From Azospirillum endophyticum (GTDB taxonomy: Bacteria > Pseudomonadota > Alphaproteobacteria > Azospirillales > Azospirillaceae): a stretch of 48,201 bases of DNA. Numbering within the stretch: the stretch's first letter is position 1; every line of letters starts with the position of its first letter. The notes beneath the pieces were generated by a model. The model was not told where the DNA came from. It did not search any database and was given only the letters and a program-made list of their open reading frames with translations. The DNA lies in contig NZ_JAENHM010000045.1 of NCBI RefSeq assembly GCF_016595245.1, positions 1 through 48,201 of the forward strand. The letters run 5' to 3'. The position numbers and the translations under genes were made by a program. This document shows positions 21,279 through 31,525 of this stretch, one piece after another.

Positions 21279-22209
21279 GCGCAAGGGTACGCCGATCCAT
21301 GGCTGGGTGGTGCTGGACAAGCCGGAAGGCATGACCTCCACCCAGGCGCTGTCGAAGGTGCGCCGCCTGCTGAACGCCGAGAAGGCGGGCCATGGCGGCA
21401 CGCTGGACCCGCTGGCGACCGGCATCCTGCCGATCGCGCTGGGCGAGGCGACCAAGACCGTCTCCTATGCCATGGACGGCGCCAAGACCTACCGCTTCTC
21501 CATCCGCTGGGGCGAACGCACGACCACCGACGACCGCGAGGGCGCGGTGATCGACCGCTCCGACCACCGTCCATCGACCGACGAAATCCGCGCCGCCCTG
21601 CCCGCCTTCCTGGGCGAGATCCAGCAGGTGCCGCCGCAATTCTGCGCCATCAAGATCGACGGCGAGCGCGCCTACGACATCGCGCGCGAAGGCGACGCCG
21701 TCGATCTGGCCGCCCGCACCGTGCGCATCGACCGCTTCGAGCTGGTCGAGGAGCCCGACGCCGACCATGCGGTGTTCGAAGTCGATTGCGGCAAGGGCAC
21801 CTATGTCCGCTCGCTGGCGCGCGACCTGTCGGAAGCGCTGGGCACGGTGGGCCATGTCGGCCTTCTGCGCCGTCTGCGCGTCGGCTCCTTCACCCTGGAC
21901 CGCGCGATTTCCCTGGACGATCTGGCCGCCATGGAGCAAGGTGCGGCCGTCGAACGACTTCTGTTGCCGATCGAGACCGCGCTGGACGACATCCCGGCGC
22001 TGGCCCTGACGGAAGCGGAAGCGCACCGACTGAGGCACGGCCAGACGGTCGCTCTCCTCACCCGGCAGGATCGTGAACGGCTGATGGCGGTTCAGGGTGC
22101 TGACGGTGGGGATGGCACCGTCATTGCGCTTTTCGGCGGAACGCCGGTGGCGTTGGCCCGTGTCGAGGGGGCGGAGGTCCGTCCGGTGCGCGTGCTCAAC
22201 CTCACGTGA
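21268..22209 (+). CDS. truB: tRNA pseudouridine(55) synthase
   Basis: A 313-residue TruB, which makes pseudouridine 55 in the T loop of tRNAs. The N-terminal GWVVLDKPEGMTS and the catalytic-aspartate motif GHGGTLDPLATGILPIALGEATK are clear, as is KTYRFSIRWG. The C-terminus contains a PUA-like part. I set the start at GTG 21268, overlapping the rbfA stop by eleven bases, because it gives MARKRKGTPIHGWVVLDKP; the frame is open further upstream inside rbfA. Its stop is 14 bases before rpsO. Confidence 0.96.
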   Translation: MARKRKGTPIHGWVVLDKPEGMTSTQALSKVRRLLNAEKAGHGGTLDPLATGILPIALGEATKTVSYAMDGAKTYRFSIRWGERTTTDDREGAVIDRSDHRPSTDEIRAALPAFLGEIQQVPPQFCAIKIDGERAYDIAREGDAVDLAARTVRIDRFELVEEPDADHAVFEVDCGKGTYVRSLARDLSEALGTVGHVGLLRRLRVGSFTLDRAISLDDLAAMEQGAAVERLLLPIETALDDIPALALTEAEAHRLRHGQTVALLTRQDRERLMAVQGADGGDGTVIALFGGTPVALARVEGAEVRPVRVLNLT

Positions 22210-22223
22210 TTTAGGAGACCCCG

Positions 22224-22493
22224 ATGTCGATTACGCCCGAGCGCAAGCAAGAGCTGATCAAGGAATATTCCCGCGGCACCAACGACACCGGTTCGCCCGA
22301 GGTCCAGGTGTCGATCCTGACGGAGCGCATCAGCAACCTGACGGATCACCTGAAGGGCCACAAGAAGGACTTCCACTCCCGCCGTGGTCTGCTGGTGATG
22401 GTCGGTCAGCGCCGCCGTCTGCTCGACTACCTGAAGAAGAAGGATCAGTCGCGCTACGCCACGCTGATCGAGCGTCTGGGCCTGCGCCGCTGA
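22224..22493 (+). CDS. rpsO: 30S ribosomal protein S15
   Basis: An 89-residue S15, the standard length. It binds the central domain of 16S rRNA early in assembly. The sequence [31 protein letters not shown] is essentially the family consensus, as is the end [29 protein letters not shown] lies about six bases before the ATG. Confidence 0.98.
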   Translation: MSITPERKQELIKEYSRGTNDTGSPEVQVSILTERISNLTDHLKGHKKDFHSRRGLLVMVGQRRRLLDYLKKKDQSRYATLIERLGLRR

Positions 22494-22675
22494 TCGCAGC
22501 GCCGTCCCCCTGACGGGTTCGGGTTCCCCTGGCCGGCCACCGGCCGGGGGTTTCCGCGAAAGTCCGGCGGGACCATAGAGAGCCGATACCGAGATCTTCA
22601 TTCACCTGTACCGTTCCGGAACACCTCATTGGTTATTGGCAATAGAAACTCGATCTTGAGCGTTTCGTGATGGAC

Positions 22676-22710
22676 AGGCCGGCCCGTTTATTCGGGGACC
22701 GGCCTTTTTT
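22676..22710 (+). terminator. Intrinsic terminator between rpsO and pnp
   Basis: AGGCCGGCCCG (22676-22686) pairs with CGGGGACCGGCCT (22693-22705, two-base bulge), followed by five more T. It would end the rimP-to-rpsO transcript before pnp. Confidence 0.85.
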
Positions 22711-22739
22711 GCATCCGCGACGCCTCCATCTTGATTGAT

Positions 22740-22767
22740 TTGGTCCTGTTGTCGAACGCCGTATCTC
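22740..22767 (+). promoter_or_regulatory. Possible pnp promoter
   Basis: TTGGTC (22740-22745), 16-bp spacer, TATCTC (22762-22767). Weak match, but a promoter is expected downstream of the terminator at 22676-22710. Confidence 0.3.
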
Positions 22768-22856
22768 CAGTTTTCTCGCGGGGTCCTACGACCGATGGCC
22801 CCGGCCTTGGGCGGCAATCCGGCCGTTTCAGGGTGTCGGATGGAAGGAAAGAATCC

Positions 22857-24968
<2,112 letters not shown>

Positions 24969-25015
24969 TCCGCCGGACTTGACGGCGGGGCGGGCTGAAG
25001 CCCTCCCTGCCGGGT

Positions 25016-25059
25016 CAACAAAAAAGGCGCTTTCCCGTGGGAAGGCGCCTTTTTTGTTG
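25016..25059. terminator. Bidirectional intrinsic terminator
   Basis: A 15-bp perfect dyad, CAACAAAAAAGGCGC (25016-25030) and GCGCCTTTTTTGTTG (25045-25059), with an inner TCCC/GGGA stem. It has A-runs on one side and T-runs on the other, so it can end both pnp (plus) and the convergent toxin gene (minus). Confidence 0.95.
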
Positions 25060-25074
25060 CAAGGTGGTTCGACG

Positions 25075-25608
25075 CTACAGGACGGGCAACCGACCGGAAC
25101 GCAGCCATTCGACGGCTCGGAACGGATGAGCGACGATCAGGCGCGCCTTCGCGGATTCAATCAACGCCACCCGTCCACCCTCCAGGATCCGACCTTTCAG
25201 GCCCAGAAAGTCGTCGAAGTTGGCAGTGACGAGCAGATGCGCTCCTCCCGCCATCGCGGTATCCACGACATGGGCGTCCTCCTCGTCGCGCATCGGCATC
25301 AACCCGGTACCGCCGAGCGTAAGGTGCGGCGCCGTTCCGGCCGGACCCAGCCGGGCGTAACCGGCAATCGATTCGACCAGCAGGTCCACCGTCGGACGCG
25401 GAACGCTCCAGTCCACTTCAAAGACCTTACGCAACCGGGTCAGCATCCCCCAGGACACGACCAGTTGCAGCGAAAGATCAGCAGCCTGCCCTGCCCGCGC
25501 CGTGCCGACCAGGGTTTGAGAAGCCGTGCCCTTGGCACCCTTGCGGTCGGCCAGGAAAGCGGCGCACCAGATATTCAAATCCAGGCAGATGTTCAGGACA
25601 GGCGGCAT
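25075..25608 (-). CDS. PIN-domain protein, probable toxin
   Basis: A 177-residue protein of the 'putative toxin-antitoxin system toxin component, PIN family' type. Acidic residues are visible at Asp10 (ICLDLNIWCAAFL), Asp108-Asp111 (MRDEEDAHVVDTA) and Asp132 (LVTANFDDFLGL). At the place where relatives usually have Glu (LLAELR-like), this protein has LTRLRKVF with Arg58, so the metal site may be altered. It ends in ALIESAKARLIVAHPFRAVEWLR, a typical tail. It follows its presumed antitoxin by 13 bases. Confidence 0.8.
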   Translation of the reverse strand: MPPVLNICLDLNIWCAAFLADRKGAKGTASQTLVGTARAGQAADLSLQLVVSWGMLTRLRKVFEVDWSVPRPTVDLLVESIAGYARLGPAGTAPHLTLGGTGLMPMRDEEDAHVVDTAMAGGAHLLVTANFDDFLGLKGRILEGGRVALIESAKARLIVAHPFRAVEWLRSGRLPVL

Positions 25609-25621
25609 CGTTCGGATGCCG

Positions 25622-25972
25622 TCACTGCGTCAGACGTACGGCTTTCGCCAGCAGGTCATTTTCGTCCACGCCCTCGTCGGCGGATGGAACCGGGACACCG
25701 GTCATCCCGCCGATGAAGCGGCGGTGCGCCACCTCCCATTCCGCATCCAGAGTCTTCCGCGTGATGGCACGGGTCAGGGAGTCGAGATCCTCATCCGTCC
25801 CGAGCTTTTCTATCCGGCGAAAGGCCGCCCGTGCTTCGGAGGGCAGCCGAGCGTAAAAGCGCAGCGCCGCTGCGGCGATCTGGGCGGGAGAACGGTCTTC
25901 CAGTTCGGCTATCTGTTCCACGACCCGCGCGGTTTCTTCGTCCGCATAGGCCGAGATGGTGCGGGCAGGCAT
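25622..25972 (-). CDS. Ribbon-helix-helix-like antitoxin
   Basis: A 116-residue protein whose N-terminus (TISAYADEETARVVEQIAELEDRSPAQIAAAALRFYARL, about 5-43) reads as a CopG/Arc-type ribbon-helix-helix DNA-binding domain. The remainder is acidic and likely contacts the toxin. It precedes the PIN gene on the same strand, and the assignment as its antitoxin rests on this position. The RBS (GGAGAAA) lies within a repeated decamer that may be its own operator. Confidence 0.75.
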   Translation of the reverse strand: MPARTISAYADEETARVVEQIAELEDRSPAQIAAAALRFYARLPSEARAAFRRIEKLGTDEDLDSLTRAITRKTLDAEWEVAHRRFIGGMTGVPVPSADEGVDENDLLAKAVRLTQ

Positions 25973-25975
25973 GGC

Positions 25976-26003
25976 TTTCTCCAGAAACTGGGGTTTCTCC
26001 AGA
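25976..26003 (-). promoter_or_regulatory. Repeated decamer upstream of the antitoxin
   Basis: TTTCTCCAGA occurs at 25976-25985 and again at 25994-26003, an 18-base period. The first copy contains the antitoxin's Shine-Dalgarno sequence in the minus sense. Between them CCAG-AAA-CTGG (25981-25991) is a short dyad. Such repeats suit binding of a ribbon-helix-helix antitoxin; this is inference. Confidence 0.5.
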
Positions 26004-26095
26004 TATGATCCAACTGCAATGGACCGACAAGCGGCATTCGCCCCAACCGGGCATCATGTTATGCAGGCTTCTCCAAACCCTACCCTTCCCCGCCG

Positions 26096-26785
26096 ATGTC
26101 GCGCGCCGAACGTCTCCTCGATCTGATGCAGGTTCTGCGGCGGCACCGCCAGCCGGTCAGCGGCAAGTCGCTTGCCGACGGGCTGGGGGTCAGCCTGCGC
26201 ACGCTCTACCGCGACATCGCCACGCTGCAGGCGCAGGGCGCGATGATCGAGGGGGAGCCGGGGGTCGGCTATCTGTTGCGCGCCGGCTTCCTGCTGCCGC
26301 CACTGATGTTCACCGAGGAAGAGGTCGAGGCGCTGGTGCTGGGGTCGCGCTGGGTGGTGGAGCGCGGCGACAGCAGGCTGGGCGGGGCGGCGCGCGACGC
26401 GCTCGCCAAGATCGCCGCGGTGCTGCCGCCGGACAGGCGGGAGGGGCTGGACAGCTCGGCCCTGCTGGTCGGGCCGGGCGAACCGATCCCGGTCGGGGAC
26501 GCCGAGCTGGCGACCATCCGCAGTGCGATCCGGGCGGAGCGCAAGCTCGAGATCGCCTATCGCGACCGCGACGGGTCGGAAAGCCGGCGCATTGTCTGGC
26601 CCTTCGCGCTGGGCTTCTTCGACCGGGTGCGGGTGATGGTGGCATGGTGCGAGTTGCGCCAGTCCTTCCGCCACTTCCGCACCGACCGCATCCTGGCGCT
26701 GACCGCCAGCGACACCCGTTATCCCCGCCGCCGGCAGGCGATGCTGAAGGAGTGGCGCGCGGCGGAGGGCATCCCGCAACGCTGA
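26096..26785 (+). CDS. WYL-domain HTH regulator (YafY family)
   Basis: A 229-residue regulator. An N-terminal HTH_11 winged helix covers about 1-60 (RAERLLDLMQVLRRHRQPVSGKSLADGLGVSLRTLYRDIATLQAQGA), and a WYL effector domain covers about 135-215 (IAYRDRDGSESRRIVWPFALGFFDRVRVMVAWCELRQSFRHFRTDRI). WYL domains sense ligands, often nucleic acid or small molecules. The gene lies immediately upstream of a VOC-family gene, with a palindromic site between them, a pairing often seen with YafY regulators. The ATG at 26096 gives a canonical start. Confidence 0.93.
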   Translation: MSRAERLLDLMQVLRRHRQPVSGKSLADGLGVSLRTLYRDIATLQAQGAMIEGEPGVGYLLRAGFLLPPLMFTEEEVEALVLGSRWVVERGDSRLGGAARDALAKIAAVLPPDRREGLDSSALLVGPGEPIPVGDAELATIRSAIRAERKLEIAYRDRDGSESRRIVWPFALGFFDRVRVMVAWCELRQSFRHFRTDRILALTASDTRYPRRRQAMLKEWRAAEGIPQR

Positions 26786-26788
26786 CGG

Positions 26789-26813
26789 TATGCTGACGGA
26801 AACTGTCAGCATA
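26789..26813. promoter_or_regulatory. Palindromic operator between WYL regulator and VOC gene
   Basis: TATGCTGAC, seven bases, GTCAGCATA: perfect 9-bp arms, starting just after the regulator's stop codon and 86 bases before the VOC gene. Most likely bound by the adjacent WYL regulator. Confidence 0.7.
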
Positions 26814-26898
26814 GGAGCCTAGTCTTGGCCTTGCCGGTGAGGGTGACGGAACGAACCGGCCGCCGCCCCACCCCAATCCTTCAAGACCGGAGCCAGCC

Positions 26899-27315
26899 AT
26901 GACCGCGCCGCAGACCGCTGCCCTCGCCCTCGATTTCGTCCTTCTTCACGTCGACAGCCCGGCCGCCAGCGCCACCTTCTATGCCGCCTTGCTCGGCCGG
27001 GAGCCGGTCGAGGCCTCTCCCACCTTCGCCATGTTCAAGGCGGGAGACGGGCTGATGCTGGGCTTGTGGTCGCGCCACACGGTGGAACCGGCGGCAACGG
27101 CCCCCGGCGGCAGCGAAATCGCCTTCAGCGTCGCCGACGAGGCGGCTGTCCATAGCCTCCACGCCGACTGGAGCGCCCGCGGCCTGACCATCCTGCAACG
27201 GCCGACCGCGATGGATTTCGGTCATACCTTCGTTGCAAGCGACCCCGACGGCCACCGCCTGCGCGTGTTCGCCCCCCACCGGGAAGAGACGCAAGCCGAA
27301 CAGGTGCGGTCGTGA
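26899..27315 (+). CDS. VOC-family (glyoxalase-fold) protein
   Basis: A 138-residue vicinal-oxygen-chelate protein made of two beta-alpha-beta-beta-beta modules, starting [27 protein letters not shown]. Relatives are annotated as glyoxalase, bleomycin or phenazine resistance, or 'drug:proton antiporter' proteins; the substrate cannot be deduced. The second module has [21 protein letters not shown], the usual signature. It is likely controlled by the WYL regulator upstream through the palindrome at 26789. Its stop overlaps the start of the broken EVE gene. Confidence 0.9.
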   Translation: MTAPQTAALALDFVLLHVDSPAASATFYAALLGREPVEASPTFAMFKAGDGLMLGLWSRHTVEPAATAPGGSEIAFSVADEAAVHSLHADWSARGLTILQRPTAMDFGHTFVASDPDGHRLRVFAPHREETQAEQVRS

Positions 27316-27783
27316 GCGGCGGCGGCACGTACACCGGCGCCCCGATCGCAGCCTGGATCGCCGTGGCCTGCGCCGAGCATGTGCGGCGCGGCCGGGCCGG
27401 CGGCTTCATGCAGGTCTGCCACGGCAAGGCGGCCCCGCTGCGGCGGATCCGGCCGGGCGGACCGGGTCGTCTACTACTCCCCCACCGACCGGTTCGGCAC
27501 GGCGGACGGGCTGAAGTCCTTCACCGCCATCGGCACCATCCTGCCGGGAGAACCCTACCGCTTCGACATGGGCGGCGGCTTCGTTCCCTTCCGGCGCAAC
27601 GTCGGCTGGTGGCCGGCGGAGGAGACGCCGATCCAGCCGCTGCTCGACCGGCTGGAGCTGACCGCCGGGGTGCGGAACTGGGGCTATGCTTTCCGCTTCG
27701 GCCTGTTGCCGGTGAGCCTGCGCGATTTCGACCTGATCGCCGGGGAGATGCGGGCGGCGGCACGAGACGCGGTCGCCGCCTGA
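27312..27783 (+). pseudogene. EVE-domain protein, frameshifted
   Basis: The first frame reads [35 protein letters not shown] from a GTG overlapping the VOC stop. The protein then continues in another frame as [25 protein letters not shown] and on to the stop at 27783. Together they form a complete EVE (UPF0310) domain, a PUA-like fold that binds modified nucleobases. One extra G near 27459-27460 (GGGCGGACC where GGGCGACC is expected) breaks the frame. Both halves are otherwise intact, so the change is recent or a sequencing error. Neither half alone would fold. Confidence 0.85.
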
Positions 27784-27916
27784 TCCGGAAAAAATCACCG
27801 GTGCGCGGGGATGAAAGACCCCGCCACCGGCGTCCCACAACGGGAAAACAGGCGGCACTGGAGGTCTGAGGCGCCTCATACCTTGGTGTCAGCGTACGAA
27901 CGAATGGCGGGTCCGC

Positions 27917-27930
27917 CTGACCGAGATCAA
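27917..27930 (+). promoter_or_regulatory. FNR/FixK-type box upstream of ccmC
   Basis: CTGACCGAGATCAA matches TTGAY-N4-RTCAA at nine of ten defined positions. Its centre is 41.5 bases upstream of the transcription start predicted from TATACA at 27953-27958, the class II activator position. Confidence 0.65.
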
Positions 27931-27952
27931 GGCGAAACCCCTCGCAGTCCGC

Positions 27953-27958
27953 TATACA
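27953..27958 (+). promoter_or_regulatory. -10 box of the ccm operon promoter
   Basis: TATACA, predicted start near 27965, leaving a 51-base leader before ccmC. There is no good -35 hexamer, in keeping with activator dependence. Confidence 0.5.
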
Positions 27959-28015
27959 TGCGCTTATATCGTCCGCAAGCCTGACCAAGGTCATCCGTAC
28001 CGGGGCCATCGTTCC

Positions 28016-28798
28016 ATGCATCGTTTCGCCAACCCCGCCCGCTTCCTGCGCCTGTCGGCCCTGCTGTTGCCGTGGTGCGCCGGGGCGACCGTGATCCTGA
28101 CGATCCTCGGTCTGTGGTTCAGCCTGTTCAGCTCGCCGCCCGACTACCAGCAGGGCGAGACGGTGCGGATCATGTACATCCATGTGCCCGCCGCCTGGAT
28201 GAGCCTGTTCGTCTACACCAACATGGCCATCGCCGCAGCTTGCGGCCTGGTGTGGAAGCACCCGCTGGCCGACCTGTTCGCCAAGGCCGCCGCCCCGATC
28301 GGCGCCGGCTTCACCTTCGTGTGTCTGGTGACCGGGTCGCTGTGGGGGGCGCCGATGTGGGGAACCTGGTGGGTATGGGATGCGCGGCTGACCAGCGTGC
28401 TTATCCTGTTCTTCCTCTATCTCGGCTACATGGCCCTGGTGAACGCCTTCGACGATCCGCAGCGCGGCACCAAGGCCGGCAACGTCCTGCTGCTGGTCGG
28501 CATCGTCAACGTGCCGATCATCAAGTTCTCGGTCGACTGGTGGAACACGCTGCACCAGCCGGCCAGCGTCGTGCGGATGGGCGGTCCCAGCATCGACCCC
28601 AGCATGCTGACGCCGCTGCTGGTGATGGCCGGCGCCTTCACCGCCTATTTCCTATCGGTGGTCCTGCTGCGCGTGCGCACCGAGATCGCCCAGCGCAAGA
28701 TCCAGACGCTGCGACTGGCGGTCGCCGGTGGGCCTGCCGGCGACAGGACCGGCGATGGGGCCGTCAACGGCACCGTGACGGATGGGATGCGGGGGTAA
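28016..28798 (+). CDS. ccmC: Haem exporter/handling protein CcmC
   Basis: A 260-residue inner-membrane protein of cytochrome c maturation, which delivers haem to CcmE. It has six predicted hydrophobic segments and the tryptophan-rich WWD motif ([13 protein letters not shown], about residues 118-130) of haem-handling proteins. The HVPAAWMS segment carries a conserved haem-ligand histidine region. The Asp/Gly-rich C-terminal tail is variable. It is the first gene of the operon; ccmA and ccmB, which often precede it, are absent from this window. Confidence 0.97.
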   Translation: MHRFANPARFLRLSALLLPWCAGATVILTILGLWFSLFSSPPDYQQGETVRIMYIHVPAAWMSLFVYTNMAIAAACGLVWKHPLADLFAKAAAPIGAGFTFVCLVTGSLWGAPMWGTWWVWDARLTSVLILFFLYLGYMALVNAFDDPQRGTKAGNVLLLVGIVNVPIIKFSVDWWNTLHQPASVVRMGGPSIDPSMLTPLLVMAGAFTAYFLSVVLLRVRTEIAQRKIQTLRLAVAGGPAGDRTGDGAVNGTVTDGMRG

Positions 28799-28803
28799 GG
28801 ACG

Positions 28804-29037
28804 ATGAACGAGTTCCTCCATATGGGCGGGTATGCCGCCTATGTCTGGCCGGCCTACGGCATCGCCACCCTCGTCCTGCTGGGCCTGCTGGTCGCCACCT
28901 GGAAGGGGCTGCGCAACGCCGAGGCGACGCTGAAGGCGCTGGAAAGCGCCCGTCCGGCCCGCCGCCGCACCCGCAACACCGGTCGGAAAGCGGCCGAACA
29001 GAGCGCCGGAACGCCGGCGGAAGCGAGCGAAGGATGA
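28804..29037 (+). CDS. ccmD: Haem exporter protein CcmD
   Basis: A 77-residue single-span membrane protein that helps release holo-CcmE from CcmABC. The sequence [32 protein letters not shown] is typical: a short N-terminus with the GGYAAYVW motif, one transmembrane helix at about 15-37, then a basic cytoplasmic tail. TAAGGA precedes the ATG. Its stop overlaps the ccmE start (ATGA). Confidence 0.93.
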   Translation: MNEFLHMGGYAAYVWPAYGIATLVLLGLLVATWKGLRNAEATLKALESARPARRRTRNTGRKAAEQSAGTPAEASEG

Positions 29038-29498
29038 CCCGCAAGAAACGCCGCCTCTACATGCTGGGCCTCGCCCTTCTCGGGCTGGGTTCGGCGACCG
29101 CCTTGGCGCTGACCGCCTTCCAGGACAACATCGTCTTCTTCTACAGCCCGAGCCAACTGCAGACCCAGCAGGTCGGCGACCGCAATTTCCGCCTGGGCGG
29201 GCTGGTCGAGGAAGGCAGCGTGCAGAAGCAGCCGGACGGCGTCACCACCGCCTTCCGCGTCACCGACACCGCCAACACGGTGAGCGTCCGTTATCGCGGC
29301 CAGCTTCCCGACCTGTTCCGCGAGGGCCAGGGCGTGGTGGCGGAGGGCCGGATGACCGGCGGCGTCTTCGTCGCGCGCGAGGTGCTGGCCAAGCATGACG
29401 AGAACTACATGCCGCCCGAGGTGTCGGAAGCGCTGAAGCAGGCCGGCGTCTACAAGAACCCTGCCGAATCCGCGACGAAGACCGCGAAGAAGGAGTAG
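29034..29498 (+). CDS. ccmE: Cytochrome c-type biogenesis haem chaperone CcmE
   Basis: A 154-residue periplasmic haem chaperone anchored by an N-terminal transmembrane helix (about 9-29). It binds haem covalently through a histidine, seen here as His121 in AKHDENYMP, with Tyr125 as the partner of the H-x3-Y motif. The beta-barrel core includes [12 protein letters not shown] and [13 protein letters not shown]. Translation is coupled to ccmD. Confidence 0.97.
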   Translation: MTRKKRRLYMLGLALLGLGSATALALTAFQDNIVFFYSPSQLQTQQVGDRNFRLGGLVEEGSVQKQPDGVTTAFRVTDTANTVSVRYRGQLPDLFREGQGVVAEGRMTGGVFVAREVLAKHDENYMPPEVSEALKQAGVYKNPAESATKTAKKE

Positions 29499-29505
29499 CG
29501 GGACC

Positions 29506-31512
29506 GTGATCCCCGAACTCGGCCATTACGCGCTGGTGCTGGCGCTGTTCGTCGCGCTGGTGCAGTCGGTGCCGCCGCTGGTCGGTGCCGCCACCCGCAA
29601 CGGCGCCTGGATGAACGTCGCGGTGCCCGCCGCCATCGCCCAGATGCTGCTGGTGCTGCTCGCCTATGCCGCCCTGACCTGGGCGCATGTGGTGTCGGAT
29701 TTCAGCGTGCTGAACGTGGTGCAGAACAGCCACTCGGCCAAGCCGATGCTCTACAAGGTGTCGGGCGTCTGGGGCAACCACGAGGGCTCGATGATGCTGT
29801 GGATCGTCATGCTGACGATCTTCGGCGCCGCCGTCGCCGTCTTCGGGCGCAACCTGCCGCCGACGCTGAAGGCACGCGTGCTGGCGGTCCAGGGGCTGAT
29901 CGGGGTCGGCTTCCTGCTGTTCATCCTGATCACCTCCAACCCCTTCATCCGCGTGATTCCGGCGCCCCTCGACGGCAACGACCTGAATCCGCTGCTGCAG
30001 GATCCCGGCCTCGCCTTCCACCCGCCCTTCCTCTATGCGGGCTATGTCGGCTTCTCCATGGCCTTCTCCTTCGCCGTCGCCGCGCTGATCGAAGGGCGGG
30101 TCGATCCCGCCTGGGCGCGCTGGGTGCGGCCCTGGACGCTGGCGGCGTGGTCGACCCTGACCATGGGCATCGCCATGGGCTCCTGGTGGGCCTATTACGA
30201 GCTGGGCTGGGGCGGCTGGTGGTACTGGGATCCGGTGGAGAACGCGTCCTTCATGCCCTGGCTGGCCGGCACGGCGCTGCTGCACTCCGCCATCGTGGTG
30301 GAGAAGCGCGACGCGCTGAAGAGCTGGACCATCCTGCTGGCCATCGTCACCTTCTCGCTGTCGCTGATGGGCACCTTCCTGGTGCGCTCCGGCATCCTGA
30401 CCTCGGTGCACGCCTTCGCCGTCGATCCCAAGCGCGGCATCTTCATCCTGGTGCTGCTGGCCATCGCCACCGGCGGCTCGCTGCTGCTCTACAGCCTGCG
30501 GGCGCCGTCGCTGAAGGCGGGCGGGCTGTTCGCGCCGATCAGCCGCGAAGGGGCGCTGGTGCTGAACAACCTGCTGCTGTCGACCGCGACGGCGACGGTG
30601 TTCATCGGCACGCTCTATCCGCTGTTCCTCGACATCATGAAGCTGGGCAAGGTGTCGGTTGGCGCCCCCTTCTTCAACGCCACCTTCCTGCCCGTCGCCA
30701 TCCCGATGGTGATCGCCATGGTCGTCGGCCCCTTCCTGTCGTGGAAGCGGGCGGATCTGGGGTCGGCGCTGACCCGGCTGTGGGTGGCCGGCGTCGCCGT
30801 GGTGGCCGCCGTCGCCGTCACCGCCTATGTCAAGGCGGGCAGCGGCCCGCTGCTGGCGCTGGTCGGCATCGGCATTGCCGCCTGGGCCTTCGTCGGCTCG
30901 CTGGTGGAGTTCGCCGACCGCATCGCCCTGTTCCGCACCTCGTTCCGCAACAGTTGGAACCGCGCCGTGCATCTGCCGCGCAGCGCCTGGGGCATGACCA
31001 TCGCCCATGCCTGCGTCGGCCTGTCGATCCTGGGCATGACCGGCACCTCGGCGTGGCAGACGGAATCGATCAGCGCGATGAAGCCGGGCGACCGGGCCAG
31101 CGTCGCCGGCTACGAGTTCCGGTTCGACGGCGTCGGGCTGGTCGACGGCCCGAACTTCAAGGCGGAGCGCGGCACCTTCACGGTGACGAAGGACGGCCGG
31201 CAGATCGCCACGCTGGAGCCGGAACGCCGCAGCTACAGCACCACCCGCATGACCACCACGGAATCGGCCATCCACACCACGGTCTTCTCCGACCTGTATG
31301 TGGCGCTGGGCGACCCGACGCAGAACGGCACCGCCTGGATCGTCCGCATCTACCACCACCCGCTGGTGCCGTGGATCTGGATCGGCGGCATCGGCATGAT
31401 GCTGGGCGGACTGGTGAGCCTGACCGATCGCCGCTTCCGCATCGGCGCGCCTGAACGGCGCCGCATGGCCGGGAAAACTGGCGACAAATCGGCTCCGCTG
31501 CCGGCCGAATGA
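29506..31512 (+). CDS. ccmF: Haem lyase CcmF
   Basis: A 668-residue polytopic membrane protein of the cytochrome c haem lyase, acting with CcmH and CcmI to attach haem to apocytochrome. The WWD domain is visible as ELGWGGWWYWDPVENASFMPWL (about 234-255). Multiple hydrophobic segments run throughout, and the large periplasmic C-terminal domain begins near residue 525. The start is GTG 29506, eight bases after ccmE. Confidence 0.97.
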   Translation: MIPELGHYALVLALFVALVQSVPPLVGAATRNGAWMNVAVPAAIAQMLLVLLAYAALTWAHVVSDFSVLNVVQNSHSAKPMLYKVSGVWGNHEGSMMLWIVMLTIFGAAVAVFGRNLPPTLKARVLAVQGLIGVGFLLFILITSNPFIRVIPAPLDGNDLNPLLQDPGLAFHPPFLYAGYVGFSMAFSFAVAALIEGRVDPAWARWVRPWTLAAWSTLTMGIAMGSWWAYYELGWGGWWYWDPVENASFMPWLAGTALLHSAIVVEKRDALKSWTILLAIVTFSLSLMGTFLVRSGILTSVHAFAVDPKRGIFILVLLAIATGGSLLLYSLRAPSLKAGGLFAPISREGALVLNNLLLSTATATVFIGTLYPLFLDIMKLGKVSVGAPFFNATFLPVAIPMVIAMVVGPFLSWKRADLGSALTRLWVAGVAVVAAVAVTAYVKAGSGPLLALVGIGIAAWAFVGSLVEFADRIALFRTSFRNSWNRAVHLPRSAWGMTIAHACVGLSILGMTGTSAWQTESISAMKPGDRASVAGYEFRFDGVGLVDGPNFKAERGTFTVTKDGRQIATLEPERRSYSTTRMTTTESAIHTTVFSDLYVALGDPTQNGTAWIVRIYHHPLVPWIWIGGIGMMLGGLVSLTDRRFRIGAPERRRMAGKTGDKSAPLPAE

Positions 31513-31525
31513 GGACAAAGACACG

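Larger units (their letters stand above)
22494..22856 (+). other. rpsO-pnp intergenic region
   Basis: About 360 bases with no gene. It holds a GC-rich dyad just after rpsO (GGCCGGCCACCGGCCGG, near 22530), a small dyad TATTG-G-CAATA near 22635, the terminator at 22676-22710 and a possible pnp promoter at 22740-22767. The pnp frame is open over part of it but the codons are not PNPase-like. Confidence 0.55.

Noticed and set aside
29260..31524. A 754-codon minus-strand frame opposite ccmF
   Set aside because: Shadow of ccmF; His/Gln/Arg-rich without recognisable domains.
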